A stretch of DNA of 64,000 nt from Urechis unicinctus (lineage: Eukaryota; Annelida; Polychaeta; Xenopneusta; Urechidae), in the NCBI GenBank assembly GCA_034190875.2, contig CM067348.1, forward strand, positions 22,864,222 to 22,928,221, read 5' to 3'. Below the pieces are notes generated by a model, which saw only the letters and a list, made by a program, of their open reading frames with translations, was not told where the DNA came from and did no database searches. Each line of letters opens with the position of its first letter. The first letter of the stretch is position 1. The position numbers and the translations under genes are program-made. This document shows positions 1 through 14,000 of the stretch, in pieces.

Positions 1-690
1 ATCAGGCCTGCTTAGATTAGTAGAGCTCATATAAGGACAGCTAAGACTAGTACAGATAAGATCAGGCCCGCTAAAAACAGTACAGACTGAGCCAGCTAAG
101 ATCAGGACAGCTAAGATCAGGCCAGCTTATACAAGGAAAGCTAAGACTAAGAGAGCTAAGATCAGGCCAGCTTATACAAGGACAGCTAAGACTAGTCTAG
201 CCAAGATCAGGCCAGCTTATACAAGGACAGCTAAGACTAGTCTAGCTAAGATCAGGCCAGCTTATACTAGGAAAGCTAAGACTAAGACAGCTAAGATCAG
301 GCCAGCTTATATAAGGACAGCTAAGACTAAGACAGCTAAGATCAGGCCACCTTATACAAGGACAGCTAAGACTAGTCTAGCTAAGATCAGGCCAGCTTAT
401 ACAAGGACAGCTAAGACTAGTCTAGCTAAGATCAGGCCAGCTTATACTAGGACAACTAAGACAGCTAAGATCAGGCCAACTTATACTAGGACAGCTAGGA
501 CTAAGACAGCTAAGATCAGGCCAGCTTATGCAAGGACAGCTAAGACTAGTCTAGCTAAGACCAGGCCAGCATATACAAGGACAGCTAAGACTAGTCTAGC
601 TAAGATCAGACCAGCTTATACAAGGACAGCTAAGATCGGGGCCAGCTAAGATCAGACCAGCTTATACTAGGACAGCTAAGGCTAAGATCA
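1..690. repeat. 45-bp minisatellite array
   Basis: About fifteen imperfect copies of a 45-bp unit built from AGCTAAGATCAGGCCAGC, TTATACAAGGAC and AGCTAAGACTAGTCT. It starts at or before the window edge and decays after about 690. Each unit contains two AGCTAAGA words, so an older 20-25-bp subrepeat is likely. It lies downstream of the last arrestin exon found, probably in an intron. Confidence 0.9.
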
Positions 691-2039
691 GTGCAGCAAA
701 TATGAGGGTCATCATAGACTAGGACTTCTATGACCAGCACAGCTTATTTCAAGGCCAGCTTAAGATGAGGCAGGTGTAGACTTGATCACACTGGGTAAGC
801 TATTCAACTATCATAATGTGAGCATGCCTAGATAAAGACAGTATCTAGGTTGATCTTGCCCTACTCCTCCACAGCCCCCATTAACGAGCAGCTTCCTTTA
901 AGGTGAGTCACATCAATATCTCCATCCATCAAGTCAGACACATAAATGTCGTCATCCTAAAGATACAGCAGCTGAGCCTGCTCTATACATAACTTCACTA
1001 CATCATACAGCAGCAATCAATATATACACCCTACACTACAGTCATCTCTCTCTAACCATCCCTGATAAAATCACTTATTTCGAGAAGATCCCTCTTTCAA
1101 TTTGATGCAAGCGAGAGAACACACTACTGATCACTGATAGATGGCCCCCTTTCACGGAGCTTGTTTATAAATCACGACGATATACATCTCCGTGCTCTTC
1201 CTCATTTCCCACAGGTTTTTCTTAGAAAGTCTGTGGTTATTCGCCATCCTGACCCACCTCACACAGCCCCCCACATGCCTAATTATCCAGACACATGCAA
1301 CATTCACGTAGGATGGGACTCCATGTACGCCATGAAAATCTAAACTCAGCTGTATGCTAATTACCTAATCTCCTGCCTTCTTGACAATGTCTCTTCCCTG
1401 TACATGCTACCCCCAGCACCCCCAGAAGCCTGCTTCCTCTCCTCAGCACCCTTCAAGAAGCCTATCTTCTTCACCTTAGCACCCCCAAGAACCCTGTCTT
1501 TTCTCTTCAGCATCCCCCAGTCTCTCAATAAATGAAACTGACACTTTTCTATCATGGTAAATGCTCAACCAATAAACAAAAAAGCACTCTTCAAAATGAA
1601 GTCGTGAGTAATTAAAAAATACTGGCGCTCCAAGATATGAAATCATGAATAATAAATAAACTGGCTCTGCTTGATATAAAATCATGAATAATAAATAAAC
1701 TGGGGCTCCAAGATATGAAATCATGAATATTAAACTGGCCTTCTTAGATATGACATGAATAAAACATACACTTGTACTCCTTGAGAGGAAATTATGAATG
1801 ATAGATAACTGGTACTGTTTGAATATGAAATAATGAACAAAATATAACCAAGCAATCCTCTATATGAATTGATAATTCATAAATATACAGTCACTCCTCA
1901 AATAGAGATCATATTTAATAAGCTAGTACTCCTCGAAGTGAAATCATATACAATAAATAAACTAGCAACCTTCATTAAAGCATCATGTGTAATTTGCCCA
2001 AAAAAACAACACACACACCGTAAAATAAAAAACACTGAC
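690..2039. other. Probable arrestin intron; degenerate repeats, no exon seen
   Basis: I looked on the minus strand for the next expected arrestin block (RQYADICLF-like) and did not find it, so it should lie beyond the left edge. The stretch holds a roughly 36-bp degenerate repeat (CAGCACCCCCAAGAA-like, about 1411-1515) and a roughly 43-bp AT-rich degenerate repeat (GATATGAAATCATGAATAAT-like, about 1595-1970). Open frames here are repeat-derived. Confidence 0.6.
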
Positions 2040-5000
2040 CTGAAATTTTTATCTTCTTCACACTTTTGTTTGTGTTGTTATCCACAAGGACATTCACTGC
2101 TATGGACTCGCCATGGTAATATTTCTGAATGCAACACAGCATACACAATTATTGTCTCTGGGTAACCTTGCAAACCTTCATGGAGAGGTCAAAGAAAATG
2201 TCAACGGCAAAGAGGTCTGAAGCCGTGCCAAATGTCGACTGAGAAATGCATCATGCTTAGTAATGTGACTCGGAGAACGCCTTTAAGAACCCCCATTAGC
2301 CTGAAGGTCAACTTGATGACTTATTGCAGACACTGGTGATTATATTTCCACACAATTAAACGCCAACCTCAATTATTAACGATTTCCAACCCAGCAGGAC
2401 AAATTGACAATTAAGGTCATCCATCACTTCCTTATAACGACATCTGAAGTTTACACGGATTCCTCATTTGATTCCCCCAATCCTGTCTTAGATGTTCACA
2501 GTCATTTCTTGACCTTCCAGTTAAAAAGTGAAATTAAACATCAATCTTTCATTTTGTTTCCTTTGTGACTGACCTCCTTGTCAAGGGAAGCCTCCAGACG
2601 GAGGTTTCCGGGACTCATCATGAACTCTTTGGTGGCCTCGGCACTGGGTTGAGGGGCGGGTTCCTCTGGTGCGTATGTCAGCTTCCGTATCGCTAGCCGC
2701 ACGGAGTTCCTATCATGACAAGACCAATTGTCATTTGGGTATGTTGGAAGTGATATGAAGGCATTGAGGGAGGGGATGTAACTGGTATTCACAATCACCA
2801 CCTTCATACGATCAATCCAGTAACTCTAATGCTCTGCTCTTGCTCTCATGTCAACTATTATTGTTTTGAGAAGAGAAGGTTTTGTTAATATAGTTGATGT
2901 AATGTTGAAATAAAAAGCAGTAATCTCCTTATAGCGGGTAAAAGTGTAGTAAAGCCACCTCTTATGAGGCTTCTCCTCCGGGTTGTCAGCCACGTAGGTC
3001 TTGAGTTCATAATCCACACCACACGGCTATAACACAGGCATAGTGACATCACAGAAATGCACACTATTGTGACATCACACAGTAACACACATATTGTGAC
3101 ACCACACACTAACACACATATTGTGACACCACACACTAACACACATATTGTGACACCACACACTAACACAAATATTGTGACATCACACAGCAACACACAT
3201 ATTGTGACATCACACAGCAACACACATATTGTGACATCACACACTAACACATATTGTGACATCACACAGCAACACACATATTGTGACACCACACACTAAC
3301 ACACATATTGTGTCACCACACACTAACACACATATTGTGACATCACACAGCAACACACACACACCATGCATCCAGCTTAAAATGAATATTTCTAGCCCGA
3401 ATTTAGGTCAGTATTGCATTCTAGGTTCCTACAAGCATGGGGTGTAGTAACCAGATGAACCCAGGGGCAGATATTAAATGTATATTTGCAACACAAAGAC
3501 AGAGTGTATTTATTATTTAAAAGACAGGGAGTCCTCTATTAACACTAGGAACGTGAGTGTGGTGCCCAGAACTGATGCAACATCAAAACAGTGATGTAAT
3601 GTGATGTTGATATTGCATGCTACAGCGATGACGTGTGGGTGATGCTCACTTTGCCCGTGTCCCCTGGCGCAGGCTGCAGTGTTACAGAGGCGGGAGAACA
3701 GGCCGGCAACTGTAACCATAGCAATAAACAGCCATTTGTATATCAGTAACATATAAACTGAAAGTATGACAACGACAAATGATACTCGAATACCATCATC
3801 CATCATAGCTCAAATGGGAAATAACACTTGGTTAATTGTTTTACCCTTAATGTATATTCGTCATCATGAAAAATTCAGACCACACTTTTTTTACTAGTGG
3901 AACAAGTGATATCACACATGATGCTAAAATTGCTATAAAAATGAGTTATGGTTAGAGCATAGCAAACATGCAAGAGGTATGATCCAAGCAAACCACTTAC
4001 CTCGAAGTTGAAAGGAAATGCATTGGGTCCCAGTTTCTTAATGAGTCTCTCCTGGAGCCTGGTCAGTGGTTTCTGCTGCTCTTTAACAGGAGGGTACACC
4101 TGGGTGGAGGCCAGGAAGAGGTCTTTACGGAAAGTGAGGCCGAGAACGTCCAGGTCCTCACGACCGTAGCGGAACGCTGCCAGAACATGGGCATACACCT
4201 TCCTATCTTTGAGGTACTCTGGGTCAACGAGAACAACGCCATCTGCATCCAGAGAAAAAGGTATTGATATAGGTCAGGTGAAACAGTTCTTAATGGGCTA
4301 GGGATGGATGGTTATATATGACAAATTATTGAGATAATATATTATCCTAAACGAGATACGGGCAGATAGGAGCAATAGGAACAAGCTATGCATGGGTAGG
4401 ATCAAATGTGATATGGACAGATATGATCAAAGGATACTGTAGATAGATGGAAGGGATCCAACATGATATGGACAGATATGATCAAAGGATACAGTAGATA
4501 GATGGAAGGGATCCAACATGATATGGACAGATATGATCACATGAGACCCGTGTCTGAGTAACGCCACTAACCTATAGGATCAATGTGAGACAAGTGATCA
4601 ATGAAGTCCCTCTTGCCAAGGTAGACTGTAATCTGTAACAACACATAAGATTACGGCAACCCAACACTGTTCAGTTACAACACATAAGACTACGGTAACA
4701 CATCACTGGTCAGTTACAACACATAAGGCTACGGTAACCCATCGATGGTCAGTTACAACACATAAGACTACAGTAACCCACTTAGTGATTTGATCATCTT
4801 CGGGTAGAAATGCCTTCACAAAATATAATTTGACTCGATTGTGTAATTCACCTCATTTGGATATGACTGAGCTTATGTATAAGCCAGCTTGAGGGAATCT
4901 TTACAACATCATCTCGGCTCCCTGGCTGCCATGCCAGTGAACACCACATGGCTGGTATTTAGGTTAACATTTAGGTACAGCTGTACTAGATAACACCCTT

Positions 5001-8000
5001 GTTGTTCTTGTTACTGGCAAATGCAGGGCGCGAGTGATACTAACAGCCCAGCAAGAAGGAGTGCCATAAATATCAAGCCGACAGTCAGACAATAACAGGT
5101 GGAGAAGCCTCAGTGAATGGGGTGAAAAATACGGAATTTTTGAGGATATAAGGCTATCATACAACCGACCCTGTGCATGTGCTGTATAAAAAAAATCAAG
5201 TGGTCAGGACATAATCCGATAAAGGCCACTTGTATGCGGGACTATAGATTACAATTACCCGCACACTAGGCCAAAACTTAAACCCAAACAATGCAGCAGT
5301 TGTCTGATCTCAATCAAGCTGGCTGTCTATGTAGGGCTGTTGCCATGAGGCGCGGGTGTCGCTATGTGATCCGACCCAGCAGCTGTTGAGCTGATCAGAC
5401 CACTTCCAGACAAGCTCCTTAACACCATTCCTATCAATATACAACTCTCTACGTACACAAACAATCCTCTAACAAGGCCCTCTATTGACCCACACATAAC
5501 CACCGTTTTCATACAGCCCCTGTCAGTGTGACCGACACGGTAAGGTGCGCGAACTAGAACACGGACGCTCGGCTCCCGATGCCAAACTTCCGCGCGACCA
5601 TCCGCTTCCGAGTTGCTATCTATATATACTTGTATATATAATACTTGTAGCAACTCGGCACTCGGAACCGGTACGCTGCTCGGAAGCTCGGCAACTGAGC
5701 TCCTGTGGGTACACGGACTCTCGGTTTCCAATACCAGTAACTCCCGGGTGGGGGGGGGGACACTTGGCCTTATTCTGGATAGGGGTATGCCGCGGGACCT
5801 CAAAAACCCGTACCCGTCGTACAAGGTCAAAATGGCCAAAAAGCATAACCCGTCGTACAAGGTATAATGCGAATGTATAACCCGTCGTACACATTGAACC
5901 TGAAAAACATACCCCGTCGTACAAGTATGAGGCCCAAAAACCCGTCGTACAAGTCGAGAGGCCGAAAATACATACCCCGTCGCGCGGCACATATATACTA
6001 CCTCTATACACTTAAGTGCCCCCCCCCCACCCCCACCCCGGGCAATAACTAAGCGGCTCGATACAAATATGCCTTGATTCAATCAATAACCCACATTCCG
6101 ATCTATCCGCTGAACGTGCAACCAGTGTCTTTCACACAAGTACACGTTCATAATTTTATTGTCTCATTTCCCAGACATACCTCCCTCAGACAGATGCTTA
6201 TATTGTGAGCTTCGAGACAAACAAGCCTTGTTCCTCTCGGACGCGGACCATCTCCACAGCCACATCCAAGATGAAAGTCGTCCACTTTATCCAAAATGAG
6301 GTTTTTGAAACCTCCCCCGAGCGTGACAAGTCACCGTGCATAAAGCCGCGAAGTGCGTGAGGAGCTAACTCTCATGGTCACAGAAGCCTAATGGAGCCGA
6401 CGGGACACTGCATTTGGCAACAGTAATTCCCAGCCTTGTCGTGCGCAATATCCACCAGAACACAGAGAACATCGTAGCATTAAAACCCATACTGCCTCGT
6501 CATATTGACTCGCTCCATCAATATAAGTAATAATATGATATGTATTATTGTTTTCCCACCGCAAACTGGTAAGACAAAAACCCATCCAAATGTTGTATAA
6601 GTGAATGAAGAAAGCGGCAAATTGTATCGAAACGATATGATGTAACATGAAGTCACACAGGACCGCAGCACGAGGAATGTGTGCATTGCTTTTATACGCG
6701 ATGACGGCTGCTGACATCCCGTGAGGTGTGGTATAGATGCGATCGCGCCAGTCATGGCGGCAGATGAATTAATCTACGGAAAACATAGGCCCCGTCGAGG
6801 GCGCCGATGTTTTTGCAGAGAGTACTCGGCATACAGCGCGATGACAGCGTGTCCACTAGGCTGAGAGTGTACGCCCGTACGCCATCCTCATGTGTTCACA
6901 TAACGTCGTGTGAGGGGGGGAGGCGAAGAGAACAACGTCACTGATTAGCGCTTGGGCTAGACCGTTATGATCCTACCATATCAGTTATTATATAGAATTC
7001 TATAGCACTACTGCATATAACTACCACCCATATAACGACGTGTAAACAATGACAATAAAAATTTGCCAAACAGCGTTAAAATTAATTCGATAAACAACAA
7101 ACATAAACAATTAAGGACGGTAAACAACAACAAACAAACATAGACAAGTAAGGACGGTAAACATAAACAACAAACATAAACAATTAAGGACGGTAAACAA
7201 CAACAAACAAACATAGACAAGTAAGGACGGTAAACATAAACAACAAACATAAACAATTAAGGACGGTAAACAACAACAAACAAACATAGACAAGAAAGGA
7301 CGTCAACAATTTCACAACACTGCACTACCATCCGTTCACTTGACATTTAATTATCCAGGTCCAGAAATCTAATTAACAAATCTAACAAAATAAACAAAAC
7401 CCTAGCAAAACATGAACATAATCTGAACCAGCCGTATCATAGTGACCATTATCTGAACCACCCTTATCATAATGACCATTATCTGAACCACCCTTATCAT
7501 AATGACCATTATCCGAACCACCCTTATCATAATGACCATTATCTGAACCACCCTTATCATAATGACCATTATCTGAACCACCCTTATCATAATGACCATT
7601 ATCTGAACCACCCTTATCATAATGACCATTATCTGAACCACCCTAATCAAAATGACCATTATCTGAACCACCCTTATCATCATAATCATAATCTGAACCA
7701 CCCTTATCACTATAACCTGAACCACACTTATCATAATAACCATTATCTGAACCTCCCTTATCACCATAACCTGAACCACCCTTATTTTAACAACCATTAT
7801 CTGAATCACCCTCATCAACATAACCATAATCTGAACCACCTTTATCAACATAACCATAATCTGAACCACCTTTATCAACATAACCATAATCTGAACCACC
7901 TTTATCAACATAACCATAATCTGAACCATAGTCCACCTTATTCGCCAATAACCAATTCGCCTTATTCATCATAACCATAGCCATAATCTAAACCGCTTTA

Positions 8001-11000
8001 TTCGCTATAATCATAATTGCAACCATCTTATTCAACATAACCACCTTTATAAACAAGACCATCTTTGTTTATCATAACCACAATTTGAACCATCTTATTC
8101 ACATATACCAGGGCTACCATATTCCATCAAGCTTGCATTCACCAGTACTATTTAGTAGGCTTTTATAAAAAATACTACTGCCTGCAAGCTTCTTGGTAGG
8201 ATCATAATGGTCTAACCCAATCACCTGTGACGTGGACCACCGTATCACTAAATAACCATTACCCACACTATCCATGACATGCCGGTTTTATCCAAACCAG
8301 CCTGGTCATATTAACATTATTCCAGACCAGATGAATCAAATCAAATGGTCTGGCATTGGATGAGGGCCTCAGTATAACCCTTCAACCGCTCCCCGAGTTG
8401 AAGAAGCCATGTGACAGTGAAGGCTGACAACAACTGACCTACATAAGTAGATGACAGCAGGTGCCCTGACACACAAGGCGGCCATGACACAGGCAACTAG
8501 ACACCAGCAACCAGGACATTCACAATGGCTTCCCATCCACTAGCGAGAGGCATACAGACAACCACCAGTCAGATTGAGAAGTAGCTTCATCAGCAGTAAT
8601 TGGGCCAATTAATCTGATAATGTTCACCTGGGCCCCATCTTACCCTCACCTGGCTTAATGATATGGCCCATATTTAGTTTATCAGGTAGATATCAAAATT
8701 AACAGAAAAGATTGATGTTGGTCAGATTGTGTTTAAATCCGACCAACAATCTGACCAACAAACAATACCATCAAACATTGGTGATATACGAGGGGCATGC
8801 GGATGAAGTCAACTCACCTTAGAATTAGGACTGCTCTTCTTAAATACTCTGAAGCAACAGAAAAATACCGCACAGTTAATGACAAGCATCTTCAACATTA
8901 ACTTTATCACAATCAATATCAGCATTAATGTCATCAATCACAATCAATTGTCATCATCTGTACGAGAGCATTATCACCATTGATGGTTTATCAAAGGCCT
9001 TTATCGCTGATATTGTATTTATCAATATCATCATCAGCAGCTGCAGTAACATCAACACCACCACCACCATCACCACCATCATCATCACCATCATCATCAA
9101 TATCATCATCAGCAGCTCCAGTAACATCACACCACCACCACCATCATCACCACCATCATCATCACCATCATCAGCAATATCATCAGCAGCAGCTGCAGTT
9201 ACACCACCACCATCCCACCACCACCAGCAACTTTTGCATAATCATTGACACAACTTTATATACAGAGCAATATCTCCATGCTGAACTTTACAATATAGCT
9301 TCAACATGGAAGTAATTCCCCACCCGTTAAACATCAAACATAATGGCCCATTCCACCAATTATTGTCAATGAGGTTTGTTGAGCAGATCGACAGGTAGCC
9401 CTACAAGACGTCTGCGTAGACGTCTTACCGTTTCTCGAAACAACGCAACTCAATTATTTTTAGATCGATTCAGACAACTACCAAACACCAAACATACACA
9501 AGTGATGGAGTTATAGAATGCAATGATGTTTTACGGACAATTTCATCCCTTTTCGGCTGGTGATTTCATCCGTGGTAATTATTTATAGTTCGATCAATTT
9601 GGGAAGCGGTAAAAAGTCAGAAACACAGCAACATGTTTGTTTACAAGTTCAAGACCACATGCATTGCGCGGGGGGGGGGGGCACTTAAGTGTAAAGATAT
9701 AGTATACATGTGCCGCACGAAGGGGGTGGTTTTTTTTAACATCTCGCCTTTTACGACGGGTAAGACATTCGCATAATACCTTGTACGATGGAGTATACTT
9801 TTTCTCATTCTCAACGAGTACAACGGGTACAGGTTTTCGAGGTCCCGCGGCACACCCCTATCCGAGTTAGGGTAGGGTAAGTGCCCCCCACTTGGGATGC
9901 TAAGGCAATGCGGGAAATCGCGAGAATTAATTGTTTCCAAAATGGCAGACATCGTATCGCGATTTGTTAGGAAACGAACTATCGATGCATTTATTGAAGA
10001 ATAACGTCGAGTGGTGGTAAGTTTTTTGGCGCGCAAAGTCTATTTTTTGTAAAGGCTCTTGATATTTGTTATTTTCTAGGTACGCAGAGTAGTCCTTCAA
10101 CCCAAACGAGAACTTGCCGACTGTGTTTGACGAACTCTTCGTAACGGTACAAATTCATGTTACCGTTACACCGGAGCTAATCGACAGGATACACAAACAC
10201 ACAATGTCTCCAAGCACCAATGCGCTGGACAAATGCGGTCAAAAACAGCCATCATTGAATTATTCACAGGATCATTAGGGCATAAATTACTAACAATGTG
10301 GTGGCTTTTTTTGGGGGGTGGGGGGGGAGCTCTTTCTTCACACCACATGGCCTGCAGCATCCCCCTGCGTAGCACCCTGGCAATATTATCCGGTTGATCT
10401 CTTCAACGACTAACATAATAGCCAGTGACATTGACTGATATAAATACAAGGTCATTTTAGCCACCTATTATTGCTGCACTTTACCCGCGATCAAAAGCCA
10501 TCGACGAGAATTAGCAGAGGAGAACTTGTAAAAGTCTTGCCGAGTGGTATGACCCATCAATCAAACGCAAAGCCTTCTGTAAAATACCATCGTATGCAAG
10601 CTAAATGGTAGGTTCATAATGTTCAAGTCCAATTGCCTACAATTCCTGCTGTCGGAGAGTAACTGCTAATCTATGCTGGAGCGAAAATGAAGCGTTACCA
10701 TTGATTCTGACATCTTTTATTCAGCAACCAGTGACCGTACACGACGCGTCGCGCCTACCTGTTGCGTGCCACAAACGGCCAGCTGTCTAGAGGGTGGCTA
10801 GCGACCCGCGCGTCGTGTTCGCTGATAAATGACGTGGCCGTTGATGAGCGTCTTAAAGGAGGGAGATATGAACTCATCTCGGAGAGGCACTCGCGTAAAC
10901 TCGTTCGTACATGAGCCGCGTGATCAATCGTATTGCTCTGGCTTGTTAACCGACTGAGAAAATCGCATCGCGTCTTGCTCCGGCTTGTTAACCGACTGAG

Positions 11001-14000
11001 TACATCGCGTCGCGTCTTGCTCCGGCTTGTTAACCGACTGAGAACATCGCGTCGCGTCTTGCTCCGGCTTGTTAATGCGTCGCGTCTTACTCCGGCTTGT
11101 TAACCGACTGAGAAAATCGCGTCTTCAGTCATCTTCCCAAGAAGTGTGGCTCGTCGGAAACGAAAACAAACGCTGCACTTCACAACTTGTATCACCATGG
11201 CAACAGCGCACAGGCATCAAGAATGGAATTCATCGTTGCGGTCATTTGTCTCCGATTACGGTCTGAATCACAGGAGGTAAATCACTCCTTGGTTAGCGGA
11301 TTTTAACAGACGCGGAATAACTGACGTGAAGACATTGACACGTCACAGCTGCCAGGGAGACAGAATAAACATTGTTTCCGCTTCGATTCGAGTCAGTGAA
11401 ACTTATAAAGTACACCAACGTTACAAAGAGTCACCCACGTTACAAAGAGTCACCAACTTCACAAAGAGTCACCCACGTCATAAGGTGATCCTCACCACTA
11501 AGAATCACCTGTGCCACTAAGAGGTTACCGTGCCACTAAGACTGTCACGCGCGCCACTAAGTCAGTAAGGAGTCGTGCAAGCCACAAAGGGTCGTCCAAA
11601 CCACGAAAAGTCACCCACGCCAAATACTGTATTGTTAACTATACAACAGCCCTAACCACACGATACATCACAGACGGCGTCTTATAGCACAAACCACGCC
11701 TCATTGCACAAACCACGCCGTATGGCACAGACTATGCCTTATAGCACAAACCACGCCTTATAGCACAAACCACGTCTTATAGCACAAACCACGCCTCATT
11801 GCCCAAATCACGCCGTATAGCACAGACTCTGCCTTATACGCCTTATAGCACAAACCACGTCTTATACACAAATCGCCTCATTGCCCAAACACATGACTCC
11901 GCCTTATATAAACCACAGCTTATTCATCATGCCTTACAGCACTAATCCCATTAGGCGCGTCATCGCGAGGAGAACGCCGTACGCCTGTTACATCATCACC
12001 GGTTCAATCATTTCGCTGGGCTCAACCCCCCCCCACACCATTAGTTTACCCCACCCCCACCAGAACGCCAGATGAACAACATCGTCGGAGCAACAGAATA
12101 CGCGAGTTATATACCCACATATCACGAGGACCACACACTTAACATGCAGTCGCATAGAAACAAATCGATAAAAAACAGCCAATTATGGCGTTACTAGTAG
12201 CGAGGAGCGGCCGGCTGGATGAAGGTACATCCGAGGATAGAGTGGAGGCCGAGGTGTGACGTCACATACAGGTGATGGCGCCGAAATCACATTTTATTCT
12301 TCCTTTTTTCTTAATTACAGAACATCAAGTCGTAGCACACATCGCTGCGGTTCAGAGTTGCCCTGGGAAAAAACTAAGTAATCCCATTACCTTTTGCTCC
12401 CCATGACGAAGGAAATCGCCTCGAAGACGATTTACTGTGACTTCTCTGGAATTACTCCTAGTTTTATCCAAAAATCGTCATTGGTAACTTGCAGCAGCAG
12501 CAGCAGCAGCAGCAGATGATGTTGGTGATTTTAACCACGCGGATGGTTGGACACGCGAAAGAACTTGATCTATTTACGTAGCTGCTACAAAACTTACTAA
12601 GTCTGCAACATCTTACGTCTTCTCCATCCCCGCGTCAATGCCTGGTTTAAAATCACGTTGAGGGTTGGTCGATAGAATGCAAATGCTTGGTTTATATCAC
12701 GGCCAAGTTTTGTTGATATTGCGTTGTCGATTGATTGATATCACACCGACGTTCGGTCGATATCACGGCGATTGTAAGTCGTAACTACGTTGACATTTCC
12801 CTGGTAATCAACGGTGTTATTTGGTGCATTTTCACTGATGTTTCGTTGTAATGAACACAAGCAAGGTTGTCTAGAAGCTTGTCGAATCCAAAGGCAAATG
12901 AACTACAAATATCAAGTGTCACGATGAAATGTAAGCTCTTGACACTCACATAGCGCTTATACACAGACTCCATCTAGCGGCAAGCACGGTTTAGCTCGCG
13001 ATGAGCCACCTAGCGGAGAAGTTGACAGTAGCACTCCATTTAACCTAATATGAGGGTGGTTGCTTAATATCTGTACAAAGAGGATGTACCATCGCCTCCT
13101 GGTTTCACTTACATAGATCAATTTATATCCGACTCATAACCACCTGTGGCAAAAGCATGGATCCGGTTTTGAGACGCCCCCGCAAGAAGACTTACCGTGG
13201 GACTAGCGAGGCGTGGCTGGGTCACCGGTCACGCAGCTCGCGCAGATAATCTCGTCAAATCTCGCAAACGTAGATCACAATTTTTAATAACACGAGCCAA
13301 TATTGTCCGTGGAGGTATGATATTTAATTTAGGCTGATAGTTCCAGAAGAGGATTTGGGACAATCATGGCAATGATTGCTGGGGACGGGCGAAATTTGGT
13401 GATGATTTAAAAAATATATCTACAGAACGTCAGCAAATGCCAAATATTTTATTTAGACAATAGGGATGGGACCAATCTTAGTATTGGGGGTCAACTTTCT
13501 TTTAAAGAGCCAATAGTGTCAACAGGAATGCAATGTGTTACCAGAGCCAATCTCAATTATGGGGTCAAATGTTTGGTCTGGGCCAATCTTCTTAACCATC
13601 TAATATCTATTCTGACTGAACTTGAAAAAGTGCTCTGGTTACCCTTCAAAATCAGATACTCAGAGAAGCTGTTAGAAGAGAAACACACCTGGCACCTTGA
13701 TGCACCCGTTTTAATCAGTGATGCAGACCAGCACGCCCATGATAAATGCCAGGTAATTCCCATCAAAGACAAAACAGTTGGTTTACAGCTACAACATGGA
13801 TCCTGGGAATAAGGTGATGCAGGCCCACAAACATGGCCATCACACCTTATTATTCCTGCGGCTTTGCTGAGATATCCCACAGCAGTATTTGATGCATGCC
13901 TTCTTAGCAGTGGCCCAGATAAGGCATGTATTGGAACATCCAGTGTCTGCAGTTCCATATCACTATACATATAGAAAATGTTCAATGTTATTATATGCAG

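Noticed and set aside
5812-5990. CRISPR-like repeat-spacer pattern
   Set aside because: Repeats are only about 13-15 bp, spacers are short and similar in composition, the structure is dispersed in a eukaryotic genome, and no cas genes exist. Treated as a transposon-like element.
7402-7984. 175-codon minus-strand open frame
   Set aside because: Entirely produced by a 30-bp minisatellite; the protein is a [10 protein letters not shown]-type repeat.
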